Program-made: the position numbers and the translations under genes
The notes under the pieces: model-generated
Seen by the model: only the letters and a program-made list of their open reading frames with translations
Databases searched by the model: none
What the model was told of the DNA's origin: nothing
Shown: one piece after another, positions 13,248 to 58,554 of the stretch
Layout of the letters: every line of letters begins with the position of its first letter
How positions within the stretch are numbered: position 1 is the first letter of the stretch
Assembly (NCBI GenBank): GCA_916700875.1
Contig: CAKAKS010000004.1
Coordinates: forward strand, 14,342,534-14,406,533
Direction: 5' to 3'
Length of the DNA: 64,000 nt
Source of the DNA: Sebastes aleutianus
Taxonomy: Eukaryota; Chordata; Actinopteri; Perciformes; Sebastidae

Positions 13248-15162
13248 ACTAATTTTCTCTCAGAAAACAAGTTTTTAAAAAAAATGCCCTCATTGTTCAA
13301 AATTACACCATCATATAATTTCTATCCATTTTATTAAAAATGTGCAATTTTGGTCTTATCTAAAATACTTTACTTTCGAGGATGAAAAAACACTCAGCTA
13401 TTTAATGTTGCATTTGCTGGCAGCCGTCATTTTATCGGCCACGTACAGAGACACAAGTGAAGTGTAGCATTTTGTAAACTGTGCCTAATTCCACTCACAT
13501 CTGTGTTCAATTGTTGTCCGCATCTACATTCTTTGAGAGTGGATTTATTTTTCCTGGGCCACCATGTGGATTCAGCTGACCAGCTTAAGTGGGGATTAGT
13601 TGTTTTAAAGTTAGATTTTGATTAAAGCATTGTTTTTCAAAAGTTGTAACTCACAACACATGGCTTACGTAGACTGTAAAATTCAAAGGACTATATGGAC
13701 TATGCTCTATAGAATTAATATCCAGTAAGGATGACACAGGGTGTGGAAATAAACAAAGCATGTTCAGCTTATCTCTTTTTCAGTGTCATCTTTGGTGTGA
13801 TTATTTTTATTTGCAGCTTTAATATGTGAAAATACTTTTTAAACAAATCTGTTAAAAGTTTTGCAGGTGATATAACACCTTGGTAACTCTTTGCTGAATA
13901 GTGACGAAATATGTAGCAAAGGTGAAGAAGCGATTTGTGCCGGGTCAGACAGCCTGCATGCGGAGATGATCTATGCTAAAAGCTTGGCTGTGGCTGTGTT
14001 TACCTTTGGAGACGCAGGTCTTGAAATAAGTAAAACGAAACAAAAGGGCCAGCAAACAACCGTGAGTGAAGCGTGTTGTGGCACTTCTTCTTCTTCTTTT
14101 TTTCTCTTGATGACACTTCCAGCGCTTCATCTAGCCTGGCTTTGTTCTTGTTAGCTTCAAAGACCTGGCAGTTCAGGTTGAACTAAGAAGCACATCAAAG
14201 ATGCTGAATGCAGCCCCTTTTTTTTAAACAATAAATATTTAGCGGCGCAGAAGAAAGGCTTGTGCTTTTTTAAATCCCTGCCCCCCTCCTCCCTTCTTCC
14301 TCTCCCATCATCCCCCTCTGTCTCTTCACCTGGCCGGTTTCACCTGCTGCCAATGGCTGAAACACCAGCATGGTAATGGCTCCACTGGCCTGCACTGCTG
14401 AACAGAGAAACCAGCCACCACACACACACACACACCATACCACATCTCTCCACCACAACACACTCTCTCCACAACTCTGTGATCGCTGTTAATGTACTGT
14501 GGCAAAATGTGTTTCTCTTTCCTTTTTATGGCTTTTACCTCTGTGGACTTTCTTTTCCATTGATATTTTTGTGTTTTTCTACATCCCGTCTGCGTATTTT
14601 AGTATTGGGAAATGCCAGGAGGAGGCACTGCTGTTGTCCGTAGCTTCTAAAGTGAGAATGTAATGGTTATTTTTTGCTAAGATGGCTGTACCATTAGCAG
14701 TGGGAGAGTGGGCAAATTGTAAAGCTGGAATGGTATTCATGAAGGCTTTGCCTTGGTGTGAAGAGCAAAGCCTGTTGAAAAAAAAAAAGACGAAAAAAAA
14801 AACTCATGCAGCTCAGGTTACCCTCGCTCATGTAAACAGTCAGCCATTAAAAAAATCATGCTAGGATTTTAAAAAAAAATACTTTATATGCCTTTTTCCT
14901 GACCAGTTGAATACCTTTGACCTTTTTTTGGACCCTGTAATCCCATGGTGGGCTGGAGTCAGGTCTAATATAGTGTTATGGCCATGCGAGTATATGGCTC
15001 CGCTTGATGTTCAGAGAGAGACGAGCAGAGCGGGAGTGGACAGAGCAAAATGTAACTGTCAGCTAAAGGAGAGTAATAGAGGCATTCGTAGCGTCATAGG
15101 AAACATATGTGGCTCCATATGCTCTCCGTGTTCTTGTTTCCAGTCTCCTTCATTGTCTGAGA

Positions 15163-15273
15163 TGCACCACTGATCTGGGGGCCTCTAAAGTGCCCTGCGT
15201 GTGTGAGTGTGTGTTTGTGTGTGCGTGTGCGCATTTTGCACCACTGATCTGGGGGCCTCTGAAGTGCCCTGTG
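15163..15273 (+). repeat. 75-bp tandem duplication with GT-rich spacer
   Basis: TGCACCACTGATCTGGGGGC and the following CTCTAAAGTGCCCTG recur 75 bases later with one change (15163 and 15238), separated by GT-rich DNA. Confidence 0.85.
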
Positions 15274-15989
15274 CATAAGTGTGTGCATGCAGACATACAG
15301 GCATGAGTTATGTGTCTCTGTGTGCTAAAGAAAAAGACATAAAAAAAAAAAAGACACAAGCGTGAGTTTTTGTGTTGCCACAGAGAAAGATTTATATAAT
15401 GTCTGTGTTATATATTGTTCTCTTTCTGTCCATTGTGAATACTGGGGCTGTGAAGTTAGGAAGTTGTGTGTATGTCTCTAGTGTGCCATGGCCCCAGGCT
15501 GGGGCAGGCCCGCGGGAAGCAGCCCTGACGGTCATTAGGACCTGTCAGTATGCCGGGAGGGGGGAGTGCTGATAAATTTCAGATAGTGTCAATTGCAGAT
15601 GAAAGATCTGCTGAAGATGCTAGGGGTGTCACGCTTGACTTGTCACTGCTCAACAAGTCCCATCTTCCTTCCAGCAGCAGGCTACCTCAAGCAGGAAAGC
15701 GGGCAGGCTCTCCCACCCTCCGCTGCCCCCTCGGCCCCTTCTCCCCCCCCCCCCCAACCCCTCACCCCTCTGCCTACCTTCACCCCCACAACCCCCCTCA
15801 CCACCACCACCACCACCACCCCTTCCTGCTTACCTTGGCTAAGCCGCTTTTGCATGTTGATTGGGGGAGGGCTAATCCAGTTTGCAGCTGTCGTAGACCA
15901 ATGATGAATCACCTTTCCGTCATTTGGCTGTGCTCCCCTTGCTCGGGGAGGAGGGAGGACCTGGAGGAGGAAACAACAGCGGAGTAGGG

Positions 15990-16235
15990 CTGCGGCTCGG
16001 AGAGAGACAATGTGCGCCTCTGTTCCCCCCCGCTATAGCCCTCTCTTCCCATTCTGCTCCAGAATAACAATAATGTTTTCTCAGACAAGCCTTTTTGTGT
16101 CATGGATGGCTCTGGACTGTGACACTGAGCTGCAATAACAAGGAGTGACATTGTTTTCTGCTGCTGGGGCAGGTGGAGGCTGGATAAAGAAAGGGGGAGT
16201 GTGGTTTGTGAGGACTCAAAGCCATCTAGGTCCAG
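15990..16235 (+). other. eya1: Candidate alternative first exon of eya1
   Basis: A near-perfect donor CCAG/GTAAGAG lies at 16236. Upstream are a CCAAT motif at about 15898 and GC-rich DNA from 15920 to 16040, so a short untranslated exon could start near 15990-16050. Only the donor is well supported; the start is a guess. Confidence 0.22.
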
Positions 16236-17849
16236 GTAAGAGCACAGTTGAGCCGGTGCCAGCAGCATCAGAGACGAGTAGCTCTCTGCCTCAGACGCTG
16301 TGCTAAACAAACTTAACTCAGCCTACTGTGTTGTCTGATCGGAGATAGTAAAGACTTTTTAGCAATCAGATAATGAGAAAAGAAGTTTGGGCAAAGGAGG
16401 AGAAAACGTGATGAAGTAGTGAGTGTGAAATGTAGAAATAGGGTCGATCTTTAATGTGCTTATATTTGTACCTCGGTGGTGTTGTATGCTTGGAGGATGT
16501 GATATTTTTAGGGGAGAAGTAAATTAATATACTTCTGGGAAATGACAATGCAGCTTCCATTATGGTCGTGTGTGTGAAAAAGCCTTTTGTGTCATTGTTT
16601 TTTTATTATTACAGATTTGTCATATAATGCTTAAAAATATATATTTTTTCTATTAATAATTAAATTGGACTTGAACCGCAAGAAAGCACTACATTTGCCA
16701 AGCTATTCTGCAAAGTATCATAATATCATAACATTATAATATCATTTTAAATAGAGTAAATGCATATCATAATTTAATCTTTTTATCGCATAATTCTGGT
16801 TTCTTCGTGCCATCTGATAGCACTCAGACTACTCAGAGTTTTTATCTTTGTGGCCTTGTGTAAAAGGCCAATGTTTATCGATAGCAGAGATACCCAGAAC
16901 CCTGGAATATAATTGGAAATGGCAGTATAATGTACAAAACATTTTGTCCTAATTTCATTAACTCACTGTTGCGATGGGAACGGTGGCAGAGACAAATGGG
17001 GTTTGGAGTTTGTGGCCGTACTTTTCAAATCACTCGTGCCTTCTTTCCACTCCATTGTCTATACTCGATCAAATCCTTTGAGCGCACAAATGAGAAGATA
17101 GAATAATGTTTTCAGTGGCGTGGTCTTTTGTATAAACACAGAAACAATTAAGGAGCTTGCCAGAGCAAACACATGCCTCATGAGCTTCTCATCTGCCCAT
17201 CACTGAGGCATGGGCTCTTACAATCAGGCAGAGTGCTGCACTTTTAACAGGCACATTAACCGTCGCCTCAAACCAGCAAACATCTGTTAACAGTCTTCGA
17301 TACCACACAAAACGATATACACTTAAGGCCATTTCTGCTTAAAGATACATCAGAGTAAATTGACAGTAAACACTTTGTGTTCACTTCATGTAAAACGGTG
17401 ACTTGCAGTGAGATCGCTGTAATGAGAGAAATCAGAAACTGCCTTGTCAAAATGTTTACTATTCATTTCATAGCTTGCAAATCCACTGTTTTTCTTTGTG
17501 CATATGTGACTGTGTGTGTGTCATATTTTGCCTTGTATATTTCGTTTATTTTCATTTTGTTCTTGTCATTTGGCATCACATAAAAACTTAATTATTCGAT
17601 ATTCAGTTGAATATCACGTGCAAAGCAGTCAGTAAAATTGCAGTGAATTATAGATTTTAAATGTAGTTTTTTTATTAATTCTTTTTACCTCACATTATTT
17701 ATTTACCTAATTTTATTCATCTAAATCTGGACTACTGGATTATGCATATTGTGCACACTGCATTGTGCATCAGAGCTGCGTGTCTTCCCTGAAACCAGAG
17801 TGATACGTGTAATTTGATTTGGCGTGTGCGTGTGTGTCTCGTCAGGTCT

Positions 17850-50841
<32,992 letters not shown>

Positions 50842-51818
50842 CACTACACCACCACCGTACACCACCCTGCTCCGCCTCAGCACACCCTGCAACCTTTCAC
50901 CTTCGCCCTCCAGCCCCGTCCCGCGCTTGCCGCAGACCCTGCAGCTCAGAAGAGACCCCCCTGCGCTGCCTGGCGTCTGTCTTCCACTACACAGGAAGAA
51001 AAGAAGAGGAGAATGGAGAAAAAAAAGGCTGAGCACACGGTTAATGTGCTGACATATGGTCACACTTCGTCTTAACCCTAAACTTTTTTTTCTTTTTTTT
51101 TTTTTTCCTCTGGAAGCGAAGGAGAGGGGGTGAATTTACGGCGCTGCAGCTGCTTGCCCTGGTTACTGTGAATCGGCCGCTTTCTGAAGCTGTCAAAGTG
51201 TTTTACGGCCTCCTGTTTGTGCCGGGACTCTGTCAGGGTTCACACCTGTGAGGAGAGCAGAGCTACTGATGGCCTCGCCCGCCTCGCCTCACCTCGCCAC
51301 ACAACTCAGCTACAGTAAACCACAGGCCCACGACTACTGGTGGTGACATTTTCTCCGTCCCTCTAGCTCTTCACCTCCCGTCTCTTTCTGTTCCTTACCT
51401 ACTTTTTAGTCTCTCCTCCGTCGTGGGACGGACAGACGGACAAAGCGACTGCTCCTCTGTTAACCGTCGGCGTGGGAGTCCTGTGCTTCTTATTTATGAA
51501 CGGAGACTTTGTGAGTGGCGCCGCGCCACAGAGAAGGTACCTCGACGACAAAAGACTCGTGCCTTTTACAAAGTACTGTTGATTTCCACCACAGCGGGAG
51601 GAAGACGTTTATGGAAGAAACAAAAAAAAAGGGGGTTTTCTAATAATTTAAGAAAAATTACAAAAAACTTTATTTACAATGCTGAGACAATCGTGTATAG
51701 AGGAAATCTTTTTTTTGTGTGTGTAAGTTTGTAATCACTGGACTATTCCTTCCTATATTCATTTAGGTACGTGCTCTTGAAAGGTGGCAATGCTTTTTCA
51801 TTGAAGTAAAAAAAAAAT

Positions 51819-51824
51819 AATAAA
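51819..51824 (+). terminator. Candidate proximal polyadenylation signal
   Basis: AATAAA inside an A-rich stretch about 980 bases after the stop codon. Its A-rich setting makes it less convincing than the distal signal. Confidence 0.3.
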
Positions 51825-52897
51825 AGGCATCCCATCGCACACGAGCTTGTGCGACGCCTGAAAAGTGTTGATGTGTTCAAGTTTTGTTCAGTAAAACAAA
51901 TATGTAGATAATGGGATTTTGTGATAACTCGTTTTGTCAAGACCAAAAGCATGGATGTCAAGTGTCAATGACCTTTCATTTGATTCTGTGATGTTTCTCG
52001 TCCTCACAGGAAACACATCTTTATACAGCGTAACAGGTCTCCTCTACTGCAAGTCCTTTTTACACTCATACTTTAAAGGGAAAGTTAGTTATTCAGAAAG
52101 GTAGCTCACATCTTGTGTCCTTATGGCATTTCACCAGCTTGCAGCCCTGACCCCATATATTTGGAAACAAACTTAATTAAGTTTTCGGCGTGGAAGTGAG
52201 AAAACTCACAATTTCCCGCCTCCTGAGAGCCATTTTAACAACTAATTTGAATAAATCTGAGATTTAAAAAAAAAAAAGCAGGCTTGAATAGGTTTTATTA
52301 TCTTTTATACAAGCGCTATAACAACTCTTGTACAGCAAGCGTAATTTTGTATGATGTAGTGTTTTTATTTCGACTTTGAAAATACATTCTGTGTCCCTCT
52401 TTGAAAGCCCTTTTCGTAATGCCTCTACATCTGTGGATGGGGAAACTGTAACTAACATTGAGAGAAAAGCCACTAACTTCGAGGGGGTTTGTGAACGTAC
52501 AGGACATGTGCTATCGACTGTGAATTTCTTAAACAGAAACCCATTCGTTGTGTTTCTAATTTTTCCCTCCTTTGCACATGATCACTGTTGGCCTTTACAT
52601 TTCAATTAGGATCCCTCTCTCCCCCTAACACCCCACCCGTCTTCTCAAAACACCTTCTTCCCCCGCGCTCCGGGGGTATCTACATATTGCTGCTAGATCA
52701 AGGTAATGGTAGGTAACTAGAGGAAATGTTTTATAGATTCATACAGCACGCTTTATTTTTTATTATGTTGCAATCATAAATGCAAACTGGAAATACTTTA
52801 CACTACATGGGCCTCATTGTGAAACGCAAAAGATTGTCGTGTCTGCAAAATATGTGTACAGATGTTTTTGACATTATTATTTGATTGTGTTTAAATT

Positions 52898-52903
52898 AAT
52901 AAA
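52898..52903 (+). terminator. Polyadenylation signal AATAAA of eya1 (distal)
   Basis: AATAAA is followed within 40 bases by TGT-rich and T-rich sequence, a standard arrangement. It is the last such signal before transposon DNA begins at 52952. Confidence 0.6.
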
Positions 52904-52951
52904 ACTGATTTGTGAACTGTTACATGTTGCACTCTGATTTTTTTTTTTTTA

Positions 52952-53326
52952 TTTAAAGAGGATCAATTATGCTTATTTTCAGGTTCATACTTGTATTTTG
53001 GGTTTCTACTAGAACATGTTTGTGTGCTTTAAAGTTCAAAAAACGCTTTACTTTTCTCATAACAGCTATGCTTTAGCGCCTCTTTTCACCCTCTGTCTGA
53101 AACGCTTTGTTTGGACATGCCAAACTATCCGTTATGCAAATGTGTTACTTGGTGACATCACCACGTTACAGAAAAAAAAGGCAGAACTTAAAGTGAGGCA
53201 TTTCAGGAGCAGTGTTTCTGTGGGGGGGTTAACCTTTGGCGTGGACTTTGTTTACATGCACACAAAAACTATATAACACACTAAAGGAAAGGGAAAAACA
53301 CAAAAGAATAATAGTTCCCCTTTAAA
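52952..53326. mobile_element. MITE-like element directly after the eya1 3' end
   Basis: It starts TTTAAAGAGGATCAATTATG and ends ATAGTTCCCCTTTAAA, which are inverted with a few mismatches. The interior (GGTTCATACTTGTATTTTGG and following) resembles a common teleost repeat. It is non-coding. Confidence 0.65.
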
Positions 53327-53619
53327 ATGACAACTTAATGCTTTATTTAAAATATTGTGTAAAAATTAACTGGTGTAAAATACAGATTAACACTGACATT
53401 AAACTTTTAAAATTTTGTCTGTGGACAAAATGTGTTACTACTTTCCATCGTGTGTTAATAATACTGGAATAACGGTAAGTATCCAGAGACTGACACTGAT
53501 GTCACAGGCCCCAGCCTCACTAATCCTACCAGGAAGCAAACAGAAACTGGAGCTGGTGCGAGTCTAGACCAAACAACATCACACCCCCACATGCTAATGA
53601 CATCCTTTAACTCTTAAAC

Positions 53620-54108
53620 TTAAAGGGGAACTATGCCCATTTTCAAAATGCATACATGTTATTCCTATGGTCTAAGACAGTCCAAAAAATATTAGTAAAC
53701 ATGAACAACTCTCTCACAAATCCAAAAACTAGAGTGCTAAAACTCAAACTTGTGATGTCATAGGGTACTTCTCCATTGATAATGAATGAGAGAGAGGTTA
53801 GATGACACTGAGAGCACCCAGAGGAATGATCGGAGTTGAGATCACTACAATAGAACAAAGCTTATTTGGGTATGAAAAATAAAACAAACACTCCAGTGGG
53901 TCCACAAAATCAGTCTCCCATTTATTGCCTATGGAGCGGCTCCACACTTTATACCCTATGACATCACAAGTTTGAGTTTTAGCACTCTAGTTTGGGGATT
54001 TTTTGAGAGAGTTGTTCATGTTTACTAATATTTTTGGACTGTCTTAGACCATAGAAATAAAAAAAAAAATTTAACATATTTTTGAAAATAGGCGTAGTTC
54101 CCCTTTAA
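53620..54108. mobile_element. Fold-back element with long inverted arms
   Basis: Left and right arms of about 150 bases are inverted copies. The left carries TAAAGGGGAACTATGCCCAT, AACAACTCTCTCA and AACTCAAACTTGTGATGTCA; the right carries TGACATCACAAGTTTGAGTT, TGAGAGAGTTGTT and GTAGTTCCCCTTTA. The outer 14 bases match the end of the element at 52952, so the two are related. There is no transposase. Confidence 0.85.
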
Positions 54109-55993
54109 AGGCTCTTCATATTTTTGTGGTCGCATTTCTATCAAATAGATATTTTTGATGATTTCTGTAGATTTTCTTGATAACCTCAACAATGTCAAAC
54201 ATGCGTCACGCATTCTTGAGGCTCCTGAAGCCGCGCCAATGCTCACCCCAATATTTGTATGTCTGTAGGAGCCTCCATGCGTAGTTAACATACATCAATC
54301 CACTCCGAGCCATAGAGAGCTGAGTTAGTTTAAATAACACATGAAAAATATTTATGAGGCTGATTTTATGAGGTGGTCAGTCCAGCGTGTAACACTAGCC
54401 TGGACAGGGAAGAAAGTGTCCGGCCTCCAAAACCACGTTGGAGAATTAAGCATGCATGGAATTTTATTTAGAGCCGCACCGGCCCGTTTAATATCCAGAT
54501 CAATTATGTTTTCAGATGGAGTGGGAGTGATGGCCGGGGTGAGGCGCGTACGTCTGCCAGCGCTGGACGAAGCAGGTCGGGCTGCTACCGCCGGAATGCG
54601 CCGGCACAATGACCCCTAATGTGCTTTTTCCACTTCCGAACAGCTGAAAGACTGAGTAGTGTCTGAGGTCTTGACTGGCTGTCTTTCTAGGAGCACAGAA
54701 TAGACGTCTGTTCTCTTTGATAAGTTTTCCCGATGCTCGGAGACCTGGCAGAAAAACTCAGACACAACCAGACCCAGACATTTTGTGAAAGAAAAAGTGG
54801 GTGTTGTGGCATGTCGGCCAGCCGCTCTCTGGCTGCTCGTGCAGAACAGAAGGGAACAAAAATAAGAGTCTGTTTGGCTCAATCCTCTACCAGATCTTTG
54901 TGTGAGATTTATCATCCTCTGATGTTGTAGATCCAGTGGACATGTCATGTGCTTGCTTTTGTTACATATAGGTGTTCCTGTGCTTTAATCAGGCTTTACA
55001 GTAATTCTCAAGAGGCCTGATCTTCACTGAACTCCCATCAACCCCCTTGTGGAAATAAAAGCGCCATTACCTAGCAGGTCCTCTGTTGGGCATTCCTCTC
55101 CGGGACGTCCCAGCAAAGCGCCCGCCCCTCCATAAAACTGTACCGCAATAATAAACAACGCCATCGGTGATTTACGACCTTGCCCAGACAGTGATTTCAT
55201 GCAGATTTCCATAGAGGGGGCCTCTGACGGTGCATCACAATTGAACTAATATTGTGTTACATGCATATCAAACTCCCCCCAAAAAACCTGATCTGCCACA
55301 TCTCTTTTTATGAGCAGGAAGCCTATTAATAGGCCTGTGTTCTCCTCTTGGTGGCTCAAGTTAGGGGAGTTTGTCTCCGTAGCGAGCAGATGTCCACAGA
55401 TTGAGACAATAAGAGAGAGAGAGAGAAGGGCTTAGCAGAGCTGCAAGGAGTTTCTGCTCAATCTAAGATCCAAAACGACACGCTATTAGTCTGCATTTCT
55501 TTACTTTTGGTTTGGCTGATGCTGTTTGTCTAGAGGCATGTCACTGATTGCAGCTGCTCCTCCTCCTCCTCCTCTTCCTCCTCCAGTGGTTTTTCAGATG
55601 AAGAAAGGCCTCTTTAGGCTCAGTTAACCTTGGCACGCAGCGAGAGTGACAAACCTGTTGTCATGCTGTGGCGGGCGGCGGTGCTAAACTAGGCCCTTTT
55701 GTTTACTGTTTGTTTACTTCTCAGTTACTGGGATTTGACAGGCAGTGTGAGTGGGGCAGGGACAGCTGGTAATCAGGAAGCTGTGGATGCCAGGGGATCC
55801 CGGCCAGGAGTGTCAACTCCGGAGGGGCCAGGCGTCCACAACTATACGCAGACGAGGCATTCCCAAGTGATTCTAGACTGTGACAACATATATGCTGATG
55901 GAGAGTCAGATTGGGCAAAAAAAATTTTGTAGAGGTCACACACACATTTATGCACACATTCGGGCACCCACTGATGAGGCCAAGTCTCAAGTC

Positions 55994-56435
55994 AAAAGTC
56001 CCACCCCTTCCGGTGGACCACCATGGGACCTTATTTCGTAAAAAATGTGAACGGTAGTCATTGATCCTGTATGATATTTTTCAATTTAAAAGATAATTTT
56101 GCAAGTTAAGACAGTTGCAGTTTGTCGTAATATCATTTAGTTTTGTGAAGAACGAGCAAGATCCATTGCTGGTTTGAGTACATCCCAGTGCGAAACACAC
56201 AGGCATCGTAGCTTCAGCGAGAGAGACGTCTTATGCGACTTTTCGGTGTTTTACAACAAGCTGAGACTTTCTTGACTTGCAAAATAATCTTTTAAATTGA
56301 CAAACATCGTATGTGTGGTTCATGGCGCAATTCAAACGGGACCATACAAATATGTGTCTCTCTATCCGTTGACTGTCGCTCATTTTTTTTTCTGAAATAA
56401 GGTCCCATGATGGTCCACTGGAAGGGGCGGGACTT
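55994..56435. mobile_element. MITE with about 40-bp terminal inverted repeats
   Basis: The left end AAAGTCCCACCCCTTCCGGT, then GGACCACCATGGGACCTTAT, is mirrored by ATAAGGTCCCATGATGGTCC and ACTGGAAGGGGCGGGACTTT at the right. The interior has no gene-like frame. Confidence 0.82.
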
Positions 56436-57604
56436 TGCCTCTCTATTAGGGTTTTTTCTGGATTCCAGCATTACAAATGATGTGATATTTCACTATAAGT
56501 AGTTGTTTTGACAAAGCCCATGCTGTTTCAATAAAGCATTGTGATACAGTGGTAGCCATTGTCTCTCATCAGGCATGTATCCTACATTAGCTCAGCTGCA
56601 AATATCATAAATCAGAAACATGTTGAAATGTCTGTTTGCCAGTCGATCAAGATGCTGTATTAGTCTTTTTTAGTCTCCTGATTGCACAGTATTTTTTTTA
56701 ATTTTCAACTTTAGAAGTAGCTCCCCGCAGCATGCCTCCTGCAAAAAATAATTACTTGTACAACAACTGCTACTGAAGTTCATTCGCTGAGCAAATTCAG
56801 CAACAAAGGCGCACTTTCACGTAACCTCTCACCACCACGGCTCATAACCACCATGAGGTCGTGGCGTTGCGTTGCCAGGGCCCGGGGGGCCTGCTCGCCG
56901 ACTGCCCAACCGCACCGCAGCTCCACCTGCGTCTGCGGTCAAACACACACACACTCCCTCATATTTACTGGGCCCACCGCACCACTCCACTTGAAGGTGA
57001 GTGGCAGAGATTTATATGGCAAGCTAGGGCCACCCTACAACTGTGAGTGTGTGTGTGTAAATGTGCACGTTCATGACTTCTTCGAGCTATGAGCTCCCAG
57101 GTCCCTGAGGGTTTATTTGGCTGCTGCTGCCCCTCCAGACCTCCCTGTATGCTCCGTGTGTGTGAGCATGCGCAGCGTGTTTATGTGTGTGTTTGCAGGG
57201 ACCTCCCTCTCGGGTGTTAATTGGGCTGGCTCTCCCAAGTCGGGTTTCGGACCCGGGCCAAGCTCCCTCTCGTCTGGCAGCAGAAGGAGCCTCTCAGCCA
57301 GTTTAATAAACTCGATGTCATCTGGTTAATAAAACAGCCTCGCGTCCCACCTTGGCTTGTTTTCGCTCGATAAGTCACGGGTGATGTTGTTCTTTCTATA
57401 AGTAGAAATGAAGGTGAACCGTGTTTCATAGGTGGGCTGTATGTTTTTATTCCTCTTAGTCCCGCTGCTGGTTTATGTCCTGAAATACTACAGCGGAGAT
57501 CATTCATTTAATTATTTTACACTTCGGGCCACATATTAATATATAACCATACTCAAGGAACAAAATGCAATTTGAGAAGAAAAAGAGGTTTTAACATTGG
57601 ACTG

Positions 57605-57646
<42 letters not shown>

Positions 57647-58142
57647 GCCCAAATTGACATTTTTCCTTTATATCTAAAGGGTCAGCTCATCTGATGACAA
57701 AAACTTCAGTGTGAGGACTGGACTTCTGGAGTGAGCCGGCGGTAAGCTAGCTGATGATGGTCAGTAATCCCTGCAAACCCGGAGCTGGCTGCTCGCTAAA
57801 CCAGAATGTCTGTTTTCTATTTCTACACGTATTAAAATACCGTAGATGTGAAGTGTTGCTATTGAGGCTTTGGAGTTCAATGGAGCTGCCGGCTGAGTGT
57901 TGAAAGTAATGTCCAAGTAAGTATTGTAACTTATTACTATTGCCAACGACTACTTGGTTAAAGTAATGTCATTACTTTTTCAGTGAATAGTAATTAATGA
58001 AATTTTGTTTTTAAATCTGTGAGCTGCACAAATGATATTCAATTTACCTTTATTGTATTGTCAGTGGTGACAGAAGTCTCCAAAATAGACAAAACATTGG
58101 CACGTATAACTAAAAACTAACTTGCATTTTGCATACGTAGAA
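56436..58142. other. Non-coding stretch with (GT)n
   Basis: No gene is recognised. A (GT)n microsatellite lies at 57606-57647. The GC-richer part at 56850-57330 has overlapping short open frames without homology. Confidence 0.6.
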
Positions 58143-58554
58143 ACCATAGACTGTAAATAAAGATGGACGACATGACAGCTCCCCAAAAGTGAAGCCAAAA
58201 CATCGTGATCACCCCCTGGTGGCTGGTTGCAGTATAGGTCATAAACCCCGCCACCTCTATGTTAGTGGATGGGACGTGCATGGGCCAATGGGTCCATGGG
58301 TTTCTGTCATTTTAGGTAGTTCTTATCACACTGATGTATGTTCAAGTGTTCATTTTTCTGATAAGTTTGGTTTTAATTAGTCTTCTGATGCTATAAAAAG
58401 GGGGTGAGTCGTCAAGATTGGCAGCTGTGAGTCTCAAGCTGCAGCCGTTCTCGGCTTGCGATTGGTTTGGGCGGGTGTATCTGGGATATTTTCGCTTCAC
58501 TTCTGTACAGTGGGAGGAAGTGGAGACTCGTCGTCCATCTTTACAGTCTATGGT
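58143..58554. mobile_element. MITE with ACCATAGACTGTAAA termini
   Basis: The left end ACCATAGACTGTAAATAAAG then ATGGACGA is mirrored by TCGTCCATCTTTACAGTCTA then TGGT at the right; a four-base insertion (ATAA) on the left is the main difference. It is a familiar type of fish interspersed element. No target duplication is obvious. It is non-coding. Confidence 0.82.

Larger units (their letters stand above)
10475..17845 (+). other. Presumed first eya1 intron (7.4 kb)
   Basis: It contains a (GT)n tract (10556-10607), an AT-rich hairpin (13181-13247), a 75-base duplication (15163-15273), a C13 run with (CCA)n (15743-15820) and the alternative exon candidate ending 16235. The longest open frame (145 codons from 15550) runs through low-complexity Pro/His sequence and is not gene-like. 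Confidence 0.5.
50842..52920 (+). other. eya1: eya1 3' untranslated region
   Basis: It runs from the stop to about 17 bases past AATAAA at 52898-52903, giving roughly 2.1 kb. An earlier AATAAA at 51819-51824 could give a short form of about 1.0 kb. The region is AT-rich in its second half, has no long open reading frame, and ends beside a T-rich stretch that would serve as downstream element. The end is inferred from signals only. Confidence 0.65.

Noticed and set aside
15550..15987. 145-codon open frame in the presumed first intron
   Set aside because: It is low-complexity Pro/His-rich translation of C-runs and (CCA)n, with no EYA or other homology recognised.
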